A program made the position numbers and the translations under genes. A stretch of 64,000 bases of DNA. Origin: JBHOQX01 sp042408595 (GTDB lineage: Bacteria > Chloroflexota > Chloroflexia > Chloroflexales > Roseiflexaceae). Of this stretch, positions 44,222-52,096 are shown piece after piece; position 1 is the stretch's first letter; each line of letters opens with the position of its first letter. Below the pieces are notes generated by a model that made no database searches, was not told where the DNA came from, and was given only the letters and a program-made list of their open reading frames with translations. The stretch is from assembly GCA_042408595.1 (NCBI GenBank), contig JBHOQX010000047.1:8730-72729 (forward strand), written 5' to 3'.

Positions 44222-45091
44222 ATGACAAGAGGCCGCCGGCGCTCGCTCGTGCGCCGGCCCGGCCGGGGAGCGCCTACGCTCACGCCCTTGCGCAAGCGCT
44301 GGCTCGGCCTGGCGCTGGTGATCGTGTCCGCCGCGAGCCTGCTGATCGGCGCGGCCGCTATCGTGGCCGCCTGGAGCATCCGCGGCCCGCTGACCGGCAA
44401 CCTGATCGCCACCCTCGATCTGGCCAGCGACGCGCTGACGACCACCGAGGACGCGCTGGCGACGGCGGACGATGGGCTGGCGGCCGCTGACCGGAGCCTG
44501 GCGGACGTGCGCGCCATGACCGCGCTCAGCCGGACGACGCTGGGCGACACGCGCACCGCGCTGGAACGCATGGCGACGCTCACCAGAACCGATATCCCGC
44601 AATCGCTCGCCGCCGCCCGCACCGCACTCGCCTCCGCCCAGGCGAGCGCCCGGCTGGTCGACCAGGTGCTGGGCGGCCTGGCGAGCGTGCCGCTGGTGAA
44701 CCTGGATTACCGGCCCGACGTGCCGCTTGGCGACGCGATCGGCCAGGTAAACGCCAGTATCGAGAAATTACCGACCAATATCGCCGCTATCGGCTCCAGC
44801 CTTGACGAGATCACCGCCAACCTGGCCGAGGCCGACCGCAGTCTGAGCCGCTTGCAACGCGAGGTGGCGCCGTTGGGGCCGACGCTGGAGCAGGCCCGGG
44901 CGCTCGCCGGGCGCTACCGTACGCAGACCGCCCGTCTGAGGGAGCAACTCGATACCGCCCGCGCGACCATCCCATGGGCCACGACCCTGGCCGCGGTGGG
45001 CGTCACCTTCACCACGCTGTGGCTGGCGGCCGTGCAGGTCGCGGTGTTGCGCGCCGGGTTGGCCTGGTGGCGTGCTGCCCGCGGGCTGTAA
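44222..45091 (+). CDS. Membrane-anchored coiled-coil protein of unknown function
   Basis: A 289-residue protein with a basic N-terminus, a membrane segment (about 27-50), a long helical extracytoplasmic region with heptad-like Leu/Ala spacing (about 60-245; LDLASDALTTTEDALATADD), and a second membrane segment (about 252-275). No cysteines. I recognise no family; the architecture resembles methyl-accepting or MCE-like spacer domains. The following gene starts 25 bases later on the same strand and encodes an exported protein, so the two may work together in the envelope. Confidence 0.65.
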   Translation: MTRGRRRSLVRRPGRGAPTLTPLRKRWLGLALVIVSAASLLIGAAAIVAAWSIRGPLTGNLIATLDLASDALTTTEDALATADDGLAAADRSLADVRAMTALSRTTLGDTRTALERMATLTRTDIPQSLAAARTALASAQASARLVDQVLGGLASVPLVNLDYRPDVPLGDAIGQVNASIEKLPTNIAAIGSSLDEITANLAEADRSLSRLQREVAPLGPTLEQARALAGRYRTQTARLREQLDTARATIPWATTLAAVGVTFTTLWLAAVQVAVLRAGLAWWRAARGL

Positions 45092-45116
45092 GCGGCGCCG
45101 GCTGGGGAGACATGCG

Positions 45117-45650
45117 ATGCGCACGCTCCAAGTGCTGTTTCTCGCGCTGCTGGCCGGTGTCGCAGCGCTGGCGGGTGCCTCTGGCGCGGCGGCGCAGGGC
45201 GGCCCGGCTGCGGACCGAGTCACCGGCACGGTAGCCTACCGCGAGCGCATCTCCCTGCCGCCCAACGCCACCCTCACCGTCCAGTTGGTGGATGTCTCGC
45301 TGGCGGACGCACCGGCGACAGTCATCGCCGAGCAGACCATCGACACCGCCGGCCGCCAGCCGCCATTCGCGTTCGAGTTACCGTACGACGCAACCACCAT
45401 CCAGCCCAACGGCAGCTACGCGGTGCAGGCGCGGATCACGGCCGCCGGCCAACTGCTGTTCGCTACCACAACGCGCTATGCCGTGATCACCCGGGGCAAC
45501 CCGACCGCGATCGACGTGATGCTCGAGCGGGTCGGCGTCTCCGGCCCGGAAACCATGCCCGGCACCGGCGGAACCGAACGGTCGCTGGCGCCGGCGCTGC
45601 TGCTGACGGGCGGCGCGCTGGCGCGCCGCGGCCCCGGCGCGGGCTGCTGA
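45117..45650 (+). CDS. Exported YbaY-domain protein
   Basis: A 177-residue protein from ATG 45117 with GGGGAG upstream. A signal peptide (about 1-27, ending ASGAAAQ) precedes a beta-sandwich with VTGTVAYRERISLPPNATLT, the signature of the YbaY / type III pilotin-like family (PF09619). A low-complexity segment and a hydrophobic LAPALLLTGGALA stretch followed by Arg residues end the protein, like a C-terminal membrane or sorting anchor. Family members are envelope proteins of unclear role. It is probably co-transcribed with the preceding coiled-coil gene. Confidence 0.75.
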   Translation: MRTLQVLFLALLAGVAALAGASGAAAQGGPAADRVTGTVAYRERISLPPNATLTVQLVDVSLADAPATVIAEQTIDTAGRQPPFAFELPYDATTIQPNGSYAVQARITAAGQLLFATTTRYAVITRGNPTAIDVMLERVGVSGPETMPGTGGTERSLAPALLLTGGALARRGPGAGC

Positions 45651-46064
45651 CGCAACGTTGTGCAAGTCCGCGAGCTTCGATGGAGGCTCATGTGTATGCA
45701 CTGTGCAGGCCGTCGCCCGCACCTCAGCGCCCCCTGATCACCCACACCCGAATCGGGAGCGGGGGCAGGGGGGTGTCCGGTTTTCCGCTGACGCGGCCGG
45801 GTGCCCGCGGCCCTCACCCTCTACCCCCTTGCCCAATCTGGGAGAAGAGGGGGACCCGTGGCGGTGGAGCGCGGCGGCACCGCCGCGCCCCACGGCCTCT
45901 GACGCCCCTCCCCCGCACGTGGGTGAGGGGGCAGGGTGAGGGAGGCGTCCTGGCGCCTGGCAGGTGCAAAAAACCTAAAATGCCAGGGGGTGAAGGCCGG
46001 CAGGTCGCCACCCATGAGCCGCGATGGATCTGCCCGAAGGCGACGATAAAGCAAGGAGAGACAC
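45651..46064. other. Intergenic filler with GGGTGAGGG-type palindromic elements
   Basis: A 414-base spacer without a convincing gene. It contains CACCCGAATCGGGAGCGGGG, CCCTCACCCTCTACCCCC, TCTGGGAGAAGAGGGGG and GGGTGAGGGGGCAGGGTGAG. These are pieces of the palindromic type seen also at 54664-54698. AAGGAGAG just before 46065 is the ribosome site of the next gene. Confidence 0.55.
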
Positions 46065-46209
46065 ATGAGCGACGACATGTCAAAAGAGATCAAGAAGGCC
46101 GAAAAGCGCGTGAAACGGACCGCCCGGAAGGCGAGCGACAAGGTCGCCGACACGGCGCAGAACGCCGCCGACACCGCCGCGGATGCGGCGAAGGCCGCCG
46201 AAAAGGCGG

Positions 46210-46796
46210 TTAGGCCACACGCAAACTACCCAATGCCAACCATCCGCGAGTACCTCGACTCGTCTGACCGAGAGCAAGTCATCTCGCTTTGGCGCGCAGT
46301 GTTTGGCTACGAGACAGCTCACAACGACCCGTCGCTTGCCATCGCCAAGAAGCTCATCGCTGACGACCAGCTGTTCTTCGTCGCTGAAGATCAGGGTTCG
46401 CTCATCGGCACAGCAATGGCCGGCTACGATGGCCACCGCGGCTGGCTCTACGCCGTTGCAGTTCATCCCGAGCATCACCGCCGTGGCATTGGATCCGCCT
46501 TGGTGAGGCACGCAGAGCTGGCTCTCATTTCCGCTGGCTGTGTGAAGGTCAACCTTCAGCTCCTGGCAACTAACGAGGCTACTGCCGCGTTCTACAAGCG
46601 GCTTGGCTACACAATCGAGCCACGCATCAGCATGGGCAAAGTGCTTCACGAAAACGTGCCACCGGCGAGCGTGGCCTAACCCCTCGGTCGAGGCGAGGCC
46701 CAACGGCATTGGGCAAGGCCCGCGCTACGCCGCTGCGTCTATCATGGCTCCGCGCGGGCCTTGCCCAATACCGTCGGTCCCGCCTCACCTCGAACG
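46210..46796 (+). mobile_element. Integron-type gene cassette inserted at a secondary site
   Basis: The 587-bp insert begins after G46209 with TTAGGC (left junction GTTAGGC, a core-site sequence) and ends at G46796 of CGTTGGCG. It carries one gene whose stop codon lies in GCCTAAC (46674-46680), the R'' box of an attC-like site. A long imperfect palindrome follows. Circularising the insert would give a perfect R' box GTTAGGC. The pre-insertion target would have been GCGGTTGGCG. The insert has lower GC than its surroundings. No integrase or further cassette is present in the window. Confidence 0.85.
46233..46679 (+). CDS. GNAT-family acetyltransferase (cassette gene)
   Basis: A 148-residue GNAT protein, YpeA-like. 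The acetyl-CoA motif is VHPEHHRRGIGSALVRHA, followed by NEATAAFYKRLGYT. ATG 46233 starts the domain and has no ribosome site. The upstream host frame is open through it, so translation may come from host codon 1 as a 204-residue fusion with the Ala-rich helix. GNAT genes are frequent cargo of integron cassettes. The substrate is unknown. Codon use and GC content differ from the neighbours, indicating transfer from another species. Confidence 0.85.
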   Translation: MPTIREYLDSSDREQVISLWRAVFGYETAHNDPSLAIAKKLIADDQLFFVAEDQGSLIGTAMAGYDGHRGWLYAVAVHPEHHRRGIGSALVRHAELALISAGCVKVNLQLLATNEATAAFYKRLGYTIEPRISMGKVLHENVPPASVA

Positions 46797-46802
46797 TTGG
46801 CG
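46674..46802 (+). other. attC-like recombination site of the cassette
   Basis: R'' box GCCTAAC (46674-46680) contains the stop codon TAA. Arms TCGAGGCGAGGC and GCCTCACCTCGA pair with one mismatch, and GGCATTGGGCAAGGCCCGCG pairs with CGCGGGCCTTGCCCAATACC. The loop around 46727-46750 contains TACGCCGCTGCGTCTATCAT. The site ends CGTTGGCG. Length about 129 bases. The layout recalls the attC family of Xanthomonas integrons (recalled from knowledge, not searched). Confidence 0.82.
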
Positions 46803-47358
46803 AGACGACCGAGTGGCTGGCCGATGCGGCCTCCGCCGCTGCCGATGCGGCCAACAGCGTCGCAAAGCGAGTCGAACGGTCGGCCAACCGGGTGTCCGCG
46901 AACGCCGCCGCCGCTGCCGATGCCGCGAAGGATGTCTCCGGCGCGGCGGCGCAGCAGGTGCACAAGATCGGCGAACAACGCAGCGCGGCGGCGGAGAGCG
47001 CCAAGGCCGCCGTCGCGGGGGCGGCGGAAAGCGCGAGCGACTTCGTCTCGGAAGCTGCCGAGAGCGCCGCCGATCTGGCGGATGATGTTGCGGAAAAGAC
47101 CAGAGCGCTCTACACGGCCACCGCCGACACGGCCAGCAGGCTGGCCGGTGAGGTCACCGGCCGGCTGAAGCGGGGCGGCAAAGCCTTGGTGGAGCGGCGC
47201 GACGTCGGCGCCATCGGCGCGCTCGTCGAGTTCGTCAAGCGCCACCCCGTGGCGTTGTCGGCCGTCGGGCTGGTGCTGCTGCTGCTGCTCCTCGTGCGGG
47301 CGGCGCGCCGTTGAGCCCTGGATGGGCGCCGGGTCCGTTTGCGCCGTCTGTATCGGCG

Positions 47359-48363
47359 CTAGAGAGCACGTGGTTGTATGCCGCGCACCTCGGCGGCGAT
47401 CAGGTCGGCGGTGTGGTCCATGTAGCTCGTGCCGTCCGGCAGGAAGCGCGTCGCGTCCAGGTAGCTGCCGCGCCCGGCGTGGGTCATCGGCCCGGTGCAG
47501 ACCAGCCGGATGCGCCCGGCGGCCAGGGCGCGGTTCCAGCGCGTGGTGCGCGGCCACGGCCAGCGTGATGGAAAGATCAGCGCGCCGAGGCGCTGGAGCC
47601 CGTCCTTCGAGCCGTATAGATGATACAGGCGCTCGATGTAATCGAGCGAGCGGTTGGAATTCATCACGCCGGCGAGCGAGATCACCTGCACCGGCGCACC
47701 GAGCGTGGCCGCCAGGTAACCAGAGGACGCCAGCGCGATCTGCCCGCCGCCGCTGTAGCCGAGCAGCGTGATCGGCGTGCCGCTGCCCAGGCGGTAGCCC
47801 TTCCGTAGCAACCCCTGCAGGATCATCTCCGCCGTGCCGTAGTTGTAGATCGGCCCGTAGCGGTAGTCCGCCGACACGGCGATATGCAGGATGTTGCGCG
47901 CGAAGATCAGCCGGCCGGCGGCCTTGAGCGGACCCTTCCGCAGGCGCTGCTCGTTCGTCCAGCGCCAGAACCAGCCGAGCAGCCACTGGTCGGTCATCGC
48001 TTCGTTGGTGACCGAGAAGGCAAAGACATCCGTGATGACCGCCAGCCCCGGCACGCGGGCCGCGACAGCCTCCAGCAGCGCGTCTTCATAGCGGGTGGAG
48101 TATTCGCCGGAGATGTCGCCCATCCCAGAAAGATAGACGAGGTAGCGCTCGGCCTCCGGCGCGTCCGGATGCGGCGGGGCGGGCACAGCCGGCGCCCGGC
48201 GCGCCGGGCCCAGCGGGAGGCGCCAGCCGGACCACCAGACCAGCACCGCAAGCGGCACCGCCATCGCCAGCAGCGCCGCCCCGATCAGCGCGCCCAGCGC
48301 CAGCGTCGTGGCCGACGGCGCCGCGGCCCACAGCCGCAAGAGCAGGTCGCGCAGCGGGCTCAT
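47359..48363 (-). CDS. Membrane-anchored alpha/beta hydrolase
   Basis: A 334-residue protein. ATG 48363 overlaps the stop of the upstream gene by four bases; the longer frame through that gene is a shadow. An N-terminal membrane segment (about 17-43) is followed by an alpha/beta-hydrolase-like domain with LVYLSGMGDISGEYS and the nucleophile elbow GYSGGGQ (Ser near 218). Candidate acid and His are in the C-terminal part (SYMDHTADLIA). It is probably an esterase or a CAAX-like accessory of unknown substrate. It is translationally coupled with the Yip1-like membrane protein. Confidence 0.72.
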   Translation of the reverse strand: MSPLRDLLLRLWAAAPSATTLALGALIGAALLAMAVPLAVLVWWSGWRLPLGPARRAPAVPAPPHPDAPEAERYLVYLSGMGDISGEYSTRYEDALLEAVAARVPGLAVITDVFAFSVTNEAMTDQWLLGWFWRWTNEQRLRKGPLKAAGRLIFARNILHIAVSADYRYGPIYNYGTAEMILQGLLRKGYRLGSGTPITLLGYSGGGQIALASSGYLAATLGAPVQVISLAGVMNSNRSLDYIERLYHLYGSKDGLQRLGALIFPSRWPWPRTTRWNRALAAGRIRLVCTGPMTHAGRGSYLDATRFLPDGTSYMDHTADLIAAEVRGIQPRAL

Positions 48364-49058
48364 CGGCGCGCGTCCTCCGTCGTTGGCAGAGGCGCGTATT
48401 CCACCAGCACCGGCGGCAGCTGCCGCGGATCGATCGGGTGCCGCTGGCCGGTCGTGATCTGCCAGACCCAGCCGCCGAGGGTGGAGCCGGGGCGGCGCAG
48501 CAGCCAACGCGCGACCTGCATCACCAGCCAGCCGGCCCCAGCGCAGGCCAGCGACTGCCAGAGCGGCATCGCGAACGCGACATCTACCGCGACGACCGCG
48601 GTCACCAGGCTCCAGAGATTCAGCGCCCAGCCGATGATCGGCCCGATCAGCGGCAGCAGGACAAGCGCGCTGAACCAGAGCGGCACGAACGCCGCGCTGA
48701 CGACCACTATCACATCGGCGAGGGCGGCGTTCACACCGAAGACCCGGTTCGCCAGCAGCCAGATCGCGGCCATCCAGAGAGTGGCGACCGCGACGTACAG
48801 GATGCCGGACAGCAGCAGGTTGAGCGCGAACCGCAGCGGCGTGATTCGGTTCACCAGGAGCGTCACGCTCTGCGTGCCCAGCCCATCCGACAGGCCGGCG
48901 AGAAAGATCACCGTCGCCGCGCCGTTGACGAACAGCGCCGTCCACAGGCCGCTGCTCCACGGCTCGTCCGGCTGCAGCGCCAGGAACAGGCGATTCGCCC
49001 ATGGCGCAAGCGTCATTGCGGCCATCTCAGTGCCCGGAGTGTTGCAATCGTTCGCCAC
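48360..49058 (-). CDS. Yip1-like multi-pass membrane protein
   Basis: A 232-residue protein with five hydrophobic segments between about 40 and 185 and a hydrophilic tail. The pattern resembles Yip1-domain proteins, but no motif is decisive. Start: GTG 49058 lies 11 bases after a TATAAT box on this strand (complement of 49070-49075). ATG 49025 and ATG 49016 are alternatives; none has a clear ribosome site. Coupled by a four-base overlap to the hydrolase gene. Confidence 0.6.
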   Translation of the reverse strand: MANDCNTPGTEMAAMTLAPWANRLFLALQPDEPWSSGLWTALFVNGAATVIFLAGLSDGLGTQSVTLLVNRITPLRFALNLLLSGILYVAVATLWMAAIWLLANRVFGVNAALADVIVVVSAAFVPLWFSALVLLPLIGPIIGWALNLWSLVTAVVAVDVAFAMPLWQSLACAGAGWLVMQVARWLLRRPGSTLGGWVWQITTGQRHPIDPRQLPPVLVEYAPLPTTEDARR

Positions 49059-49096
49059 GCTTCTCGGCCATTATACCGCGGCGCGCCGGATGGTGG

Positions 49097-49102
49097 TATA
49101 AT
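49097..49102 (+). promoter_or_regulatory. -10 element of rnpB
   Basis: A perfect TATAAT seven bases before the expected 5' end of RNase P RNA. No good -35 hexamer is seen. The divergent Yip1-like gene has its own TATAAT box 22 bases away. Confidence 0.6.
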
Positions 49103-49108
49103 ATCGGC

Positions 49109-49672
49109 TGGAGCAACGGCTGGTGACGCGCCGCCGCTGGAGCGAACCTCCAGAGGAACTTCCCGACTCCCAGCCCATGGACGTTCAGCGTTCACCGTTC
49201 GACGTGCCGAGCGCCCGCTCGGGATGCTGAACGGATGAATGCTGCCTGTTCGTGGAAGGCCGCCCCGCGAAACAGCAAGCGGGGGCGCGGCGGTGGAGAC
49301 GCCGCCGTGACGCAAGCCGGCAACAGAGAGCAGTCCCGCCGATGGCCGCAAGGCTCAGGTAAGGGGTGAAACGGTGCGGTAAGCGCGCACCGGCGCCGGC
49401 AGCGATGCTGGCGGCCAGGCGACTGCGCCGGCCGATGGGGAGCAAGGTGCGTGGGGCGGGCTCATCGCGTGGGAGCCGGTGCAGGGGCGCGAGGGTGAGG
49501 TTTCCTCGCCCCGCCATCTGCACCGGCGCCAGCACCACCGCGCTCGCTCGCATCGCCGCCGCGACGGCGAGGGCGGGTAACACCCGCCAGACCAGGAGCG
49601 GCCCGCGCCGCACGGCGCGGAGAGAGATGGCGGCAGATAACAGAATCGGGGGTACGGTTACCAGCCGATGGA
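49109..49672 (+). ncRNA. rnpB: RNase P RNA, bacterial type A-like, long
   Basis: The universal conserved blocks occur in order. CR-I-like AGAGGAACTTCCCGACTCCC is near 49152. CAACAGAGAGCA...CCGCCGATGGCC is near 49320. CAGGTAAGGGGTGAAACGGT and GCGGTAAGCGCGCACCGG are near 49356. GGAGCAAGG is near 49438, and ATAACAGAATCGGGGGTACG is near 49637. The ends pair as helix P1: CGGCTGGT (49117-49124) with ACCAGCCG (49660-49667). The RNA matures tRNA 5' ends with RnpA. At about 560 bases it is longer than the usual 350-400, with extra GC-rich helices before CR-II and in the 3' half. An excellent terminator follows. Confidence 0.9.
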
Positions 49673-49726
49673 CGCCGGTGGGGGTAGGACGCGAGCGCTC
49701 GCGTCCTACCCCCACCGGCGCGTTTT
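49673..49726 (+). terminator. Rho-independent terminator of rnpB
   Basis: A perfect 24-base inverted repeat: CGCCGGTGGGGGTAGGACGC... at 49673-49696 with its complement at 49697-49720, followed by CGTTTT. It reaches the stop codon of the convergent VWA gene (49725) and may serve both transcripts. Confidence 0.9.
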
Positions 49727-51119
49727 AGCCGAACAGCGCGTCCACCGCGGCGGCAAGCTGGCGCAGGTTGCTCACCTGATGCACCGCGTCGCAGAGCGGC
49801 AGGTACTTCGGCATGTCGCTGTCGCCGGTGCCCCAGGTGCGCGGCGGCTCCGGGTTGAACCAGACGATGCGCCGCGCCCGCCGCCGGATGTTCTCGAAAT
49901 CGCGCAGGTTCGGGTCGAAATAGTTGTTCCGCCCATCCCCCAGAACGATCACCGTCGTGCGCCGGTCCACCGTCCCCATATAATCGCGAGCGAAGGTCTT
50001 CAGGCTGTTGCCCAGGTCGGTGTTGTAGTGACCGGGGCGGATGCGCTGCAGGACGGCCGCGATCGCCACCTCCGGGCGCCCCTCGTTGAAGTCGGTCGAG
50101 ATGTCGTGCAGGTCGCTCACGAACGCGAAGGATCGGGTGCGCGCCACCTGATCCTGCAGGCCGTAGACCAGCAGCAGCATGAACGTCACCACCGGCCGCA
50201 TCGAGGTCGAAAGGTCGCAGATCACCGTCAGCTTGGGCTTCAGGTGGCGCTTCCGGTGGCGCACGTCCAACGGCACGCCGTGGTAGCGCAGGTTGGCGCG
50301 GATGGTGTTCTTGGCGTCGAGCGCGCCCTTATTCGCCCGGCGCTGCCGCAGCGCCGCTCGCGAGCGAAGCTGCGCCGCCAGGCGGGCGATCGTCGTGCGG
50401 AGCGCGTCGGCGTCCAGTTGCCCCAGGTGCTCGAAGGGGCGGTCGAGCAGGTCCTCGCGCTGGCGGCGCTGGTTGCGCTCCTGCAGCTCGCGTTGCTGCA
50501 TCCCCGCGCCGACTTCCTGCGCCAGTTGCTCGGCGAGCGCCTGCTGGTTCTCACGGGCATCGCGCGCGAGTTGCTGCAACTGCTCCTCGCTCACGCCGGC
50601 CTGGCGCAACTTTTCGAGCAACTCCTGTAGCAACTCGTCCAGCCGGTCGAATTCGAGATCGCGCATGGCCCGGCGCGCCGCCCACTGCTGGTAGAAGCGG
50701 TTCGTCAGTTGCGAGCCGTCGAGCGATTCGGCCAGCAGCGCCTGCATCTCCTCGCGGCTCATGGTGCGGCCGGTCATCATCGACTCGAACAATTGGCGGA
50801 GCTGCTCCGGCGACATGGTCCGCAGCATCTGCTCCAGCAGCTGCGCCAGTTTCTCGCGGTCCTCGGGCGACATGCCGCCGCCCGGCTGGTTCGGCAGCGG
50901 CTCGGGCGCCCCGCCGAAGTAGGTCGGGAAGAGTTGCTCGTAGGTCTCGAGATCCTCGCGCTCTTTCACCAGCGCGGCCCGCATCGCCAGGCGGAACAGG
51001 TCCTTGTCGGTGATGCCGGCCGCCTCCACCGCCCGCAGCGCGTCGGCGCTCTCCGCCACCGAGATGCGGACGCCGGCGGCCCGCAGCGCGGCGATAAATT
51101 CGACGATCCGGTTATCCAT
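49725..51119 (-). CDS. VWA-domain protein (CoxE-like)
   Basis: A 464-residue cytoplasmic protein. ATG 51119 follows a TACAAT box by about 45 bases; the longer frame is non-coding. The N-terminal half is helical and Glu/Gln-rich with coiled-coil character (about 75-240). The C-terminal half is a von Willebrand A-type domain with MIDAS sequence CDLSTSM (in place of DxSxS) and later VIVLGDGRNN. CoxE-like VWA proteins usually work with a MoxR AAA+ ATPase as metal-insertion or assembly chaperones. No MoxR gene is adjacent, which leaves its partner open. Confidence 0.8.
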   Translation of the reverse strand: MDNRIVEFIAALRAAGVRISVAESADALRAVEAAGITDKDLFRLAMRAALVKEREDLETYEQLFPTYFGGAPEPLPNQPGGGMSPEDREKLAQLLEQMLRTMSPEQLRQLFESMMTGRTMSREEMQALLAESLDGSQLTNRFYQQWAARRAMRDLEFDRLDELLQELLEKLRQAGVSEEQLQQLARDARENQQALAEQLAQEVGAGMQQRELQERNQRRQREDLLDRPFEHLGQLDADALRTTIARLAAQLRSRAALRQRRANKGALDAKNTIRANLRYHGVPLDVRHRKRHLKPKLTVICDLSTSMRPVVTFMLLLVYGLQDQVARTRSFAFVSDLHDISTDFNEGRPEVAIAAVLQRIRPGHYNTDLGNSLKTFARDYMGTVDRRTTVIVLGDGRNNYFDPNLRDFENIRRRARRIVWFNPEPPRTWGTGDSDMPKYLPLCDAVHQVSNLRQLAAAVDALFG

Positions 51120-51228
51120 GAAGGGCTCGCTTTCCAGGGACTCCGTCGGGAAGGATGGGGGTATTGTACCATTGCAGATGCGCGTGTGCATCCTGGAGAG
51201 TGCCAGGCGGCGGGGCGAAAGACGATCG

Positions 51229-51909
51229 TCAGCTCTGCCGGCCGGCTGCGGCGTCGCCACAGGCAGGGCGTGCGTTCGCCCTCCGCCCGCCGTCCTTCGT
51301 CGGCGGTTCCTGCTTCAGCGCCCCATCGCGGGCCGCCGCCAGCGCCGCGACGATCTGCCGCTCCGTCGCGTCGTACGCGCCCTCGCCGATATGGTCGTAG
51401 ATGATGCGGCCCGTGTGGTCGATCAGGTAGAATCGTGGCCAGTAGCGGTTGCCGTAGGCGCGCCAGATACGCATGTCGTTGTCCTGCACCACCGGCCAGC
51501 CGATGCCGTCGCGGGCGACGGCCGCGCGTAGGTTCGCCAGGTCGCGCTCGTGGGCGAACTCCGGCGTGTGGACGCCGACGATCACCAGGCCCTGGTCGTT
51601 GTACTTCCGCCACCAATCGCGCAGCGCTGGCAGGGTATTGCGGCAGTTGGAGCAGCCGTATGTCCAGAAATCGACCAGCACCACCTTGCCGCGCAGGCGC
51701 TCCAGCGCCAGCGGTGGGGCGTTGATCCATGCCCCGCCACCCTCGAAGCCGGGCGCAGGCGGGCCGGACGGGCGCGGGGCGGGCGTGGGCGCAACTGCGG
51801 CCTGGGGCGCGGCGGCGGGCTGGCGGGTGGCCAATGCGGTCAGCGCGAGCGCCGCGATGACCGGCAGCGCGGCGGCCAAAGCAGCCGCGGGGGTGACTCG
51901 AATGTGCAT
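51229..51909 (-). CDS. TlpA-like thiol-disulfide oxidoreductase, exported
   Basis: A 226-residue protein with AGGAGCGAGAG before ATG. An N-terminal membrane anchor or signal (about 6-28) and a Pro/Ala linker precede a thioredoxin fold with WTYGCSNCRNTLP, giving a CSNC redox site, then VGVHTPEF and a cis-Pro-type WPRFYLID segment. It resembles the thioredoxin domain of DipZ/TlpA proteins that act on extracytoplasmic thiols. The tail after about 200 is low-complexity. CcdA-type electron donor not present nearby. Confidence 0.85.
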   Translation of the reverse strand: MHIRVTPAAALAAALPVIAALALTALATRQPAAAPQAAVAPTPAPRPSGPPAPGFEGGGAWINAPPLALERLRGKVVLVDFWTYGCSNCRNTLPALRDWWRKYNDQGLVIVGVHTPEFAHERDLANLRAAVARDGIGWPVVQDNDMRIWRAYGNRYWPRFYLIDHTGRIIYDHIGEGAYDATERQIVAALAAARDGALKQEPPTKDGGRRANARPACGDAAAGRQS

Positions 51910-52096
51910 CTCTCGCTCCTGCGTGTGAGCTGTGGCGATGATGCAAGTCTCGCGGCCAAAGCTTGGCCGGCGCTTACGGAATGCTTACGGCCTGCTTGCG
52001 GGCGGGGGCGCGCCAGACCAGGGGGTGCTCGAGACTGATCACGATCCGGGTCGAACCGCCGCCGTGAGGGAGCGTTTCAGGCAGCCTCTCAGCCGC

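Larger units (their letters stand above)
46065..47314 (+). pseudogene. Alanine-rich helical membrane-protein gene split by a gene cassette
   Basis: Codons 1-48 (46065-46208, AAGGAGAG before ATG) encode a Lys/Ala-rich helix ending AADAAKAAEKA. The rest resumes at 46797 with V-GETTEWLADAASAAADA and runs to the stop at 47314. Joining base 46209 to 46797 restores one frame exactly, giving a 220-residue protein: a long amphipathic apolipoprotein- or LEA-like helix (about 1-165) and a C-terminal membrane segment (HPVALSAVGLVLLLLLLV). The intact protein was probably a membrane-linked stress or envelope helix protein. The insertion separates its 48-residue head from the rest, so the gene is disrupted unless the downstream part has its own start. 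Confidence 0.85.

Noticed and set aside
46709..47314. 201-codon frame starting with TTG inside the attC-like site
   Set aside because: Its first 29 codons are palindromic attC sequence; the rest is the displaced 3' part of the host gene.
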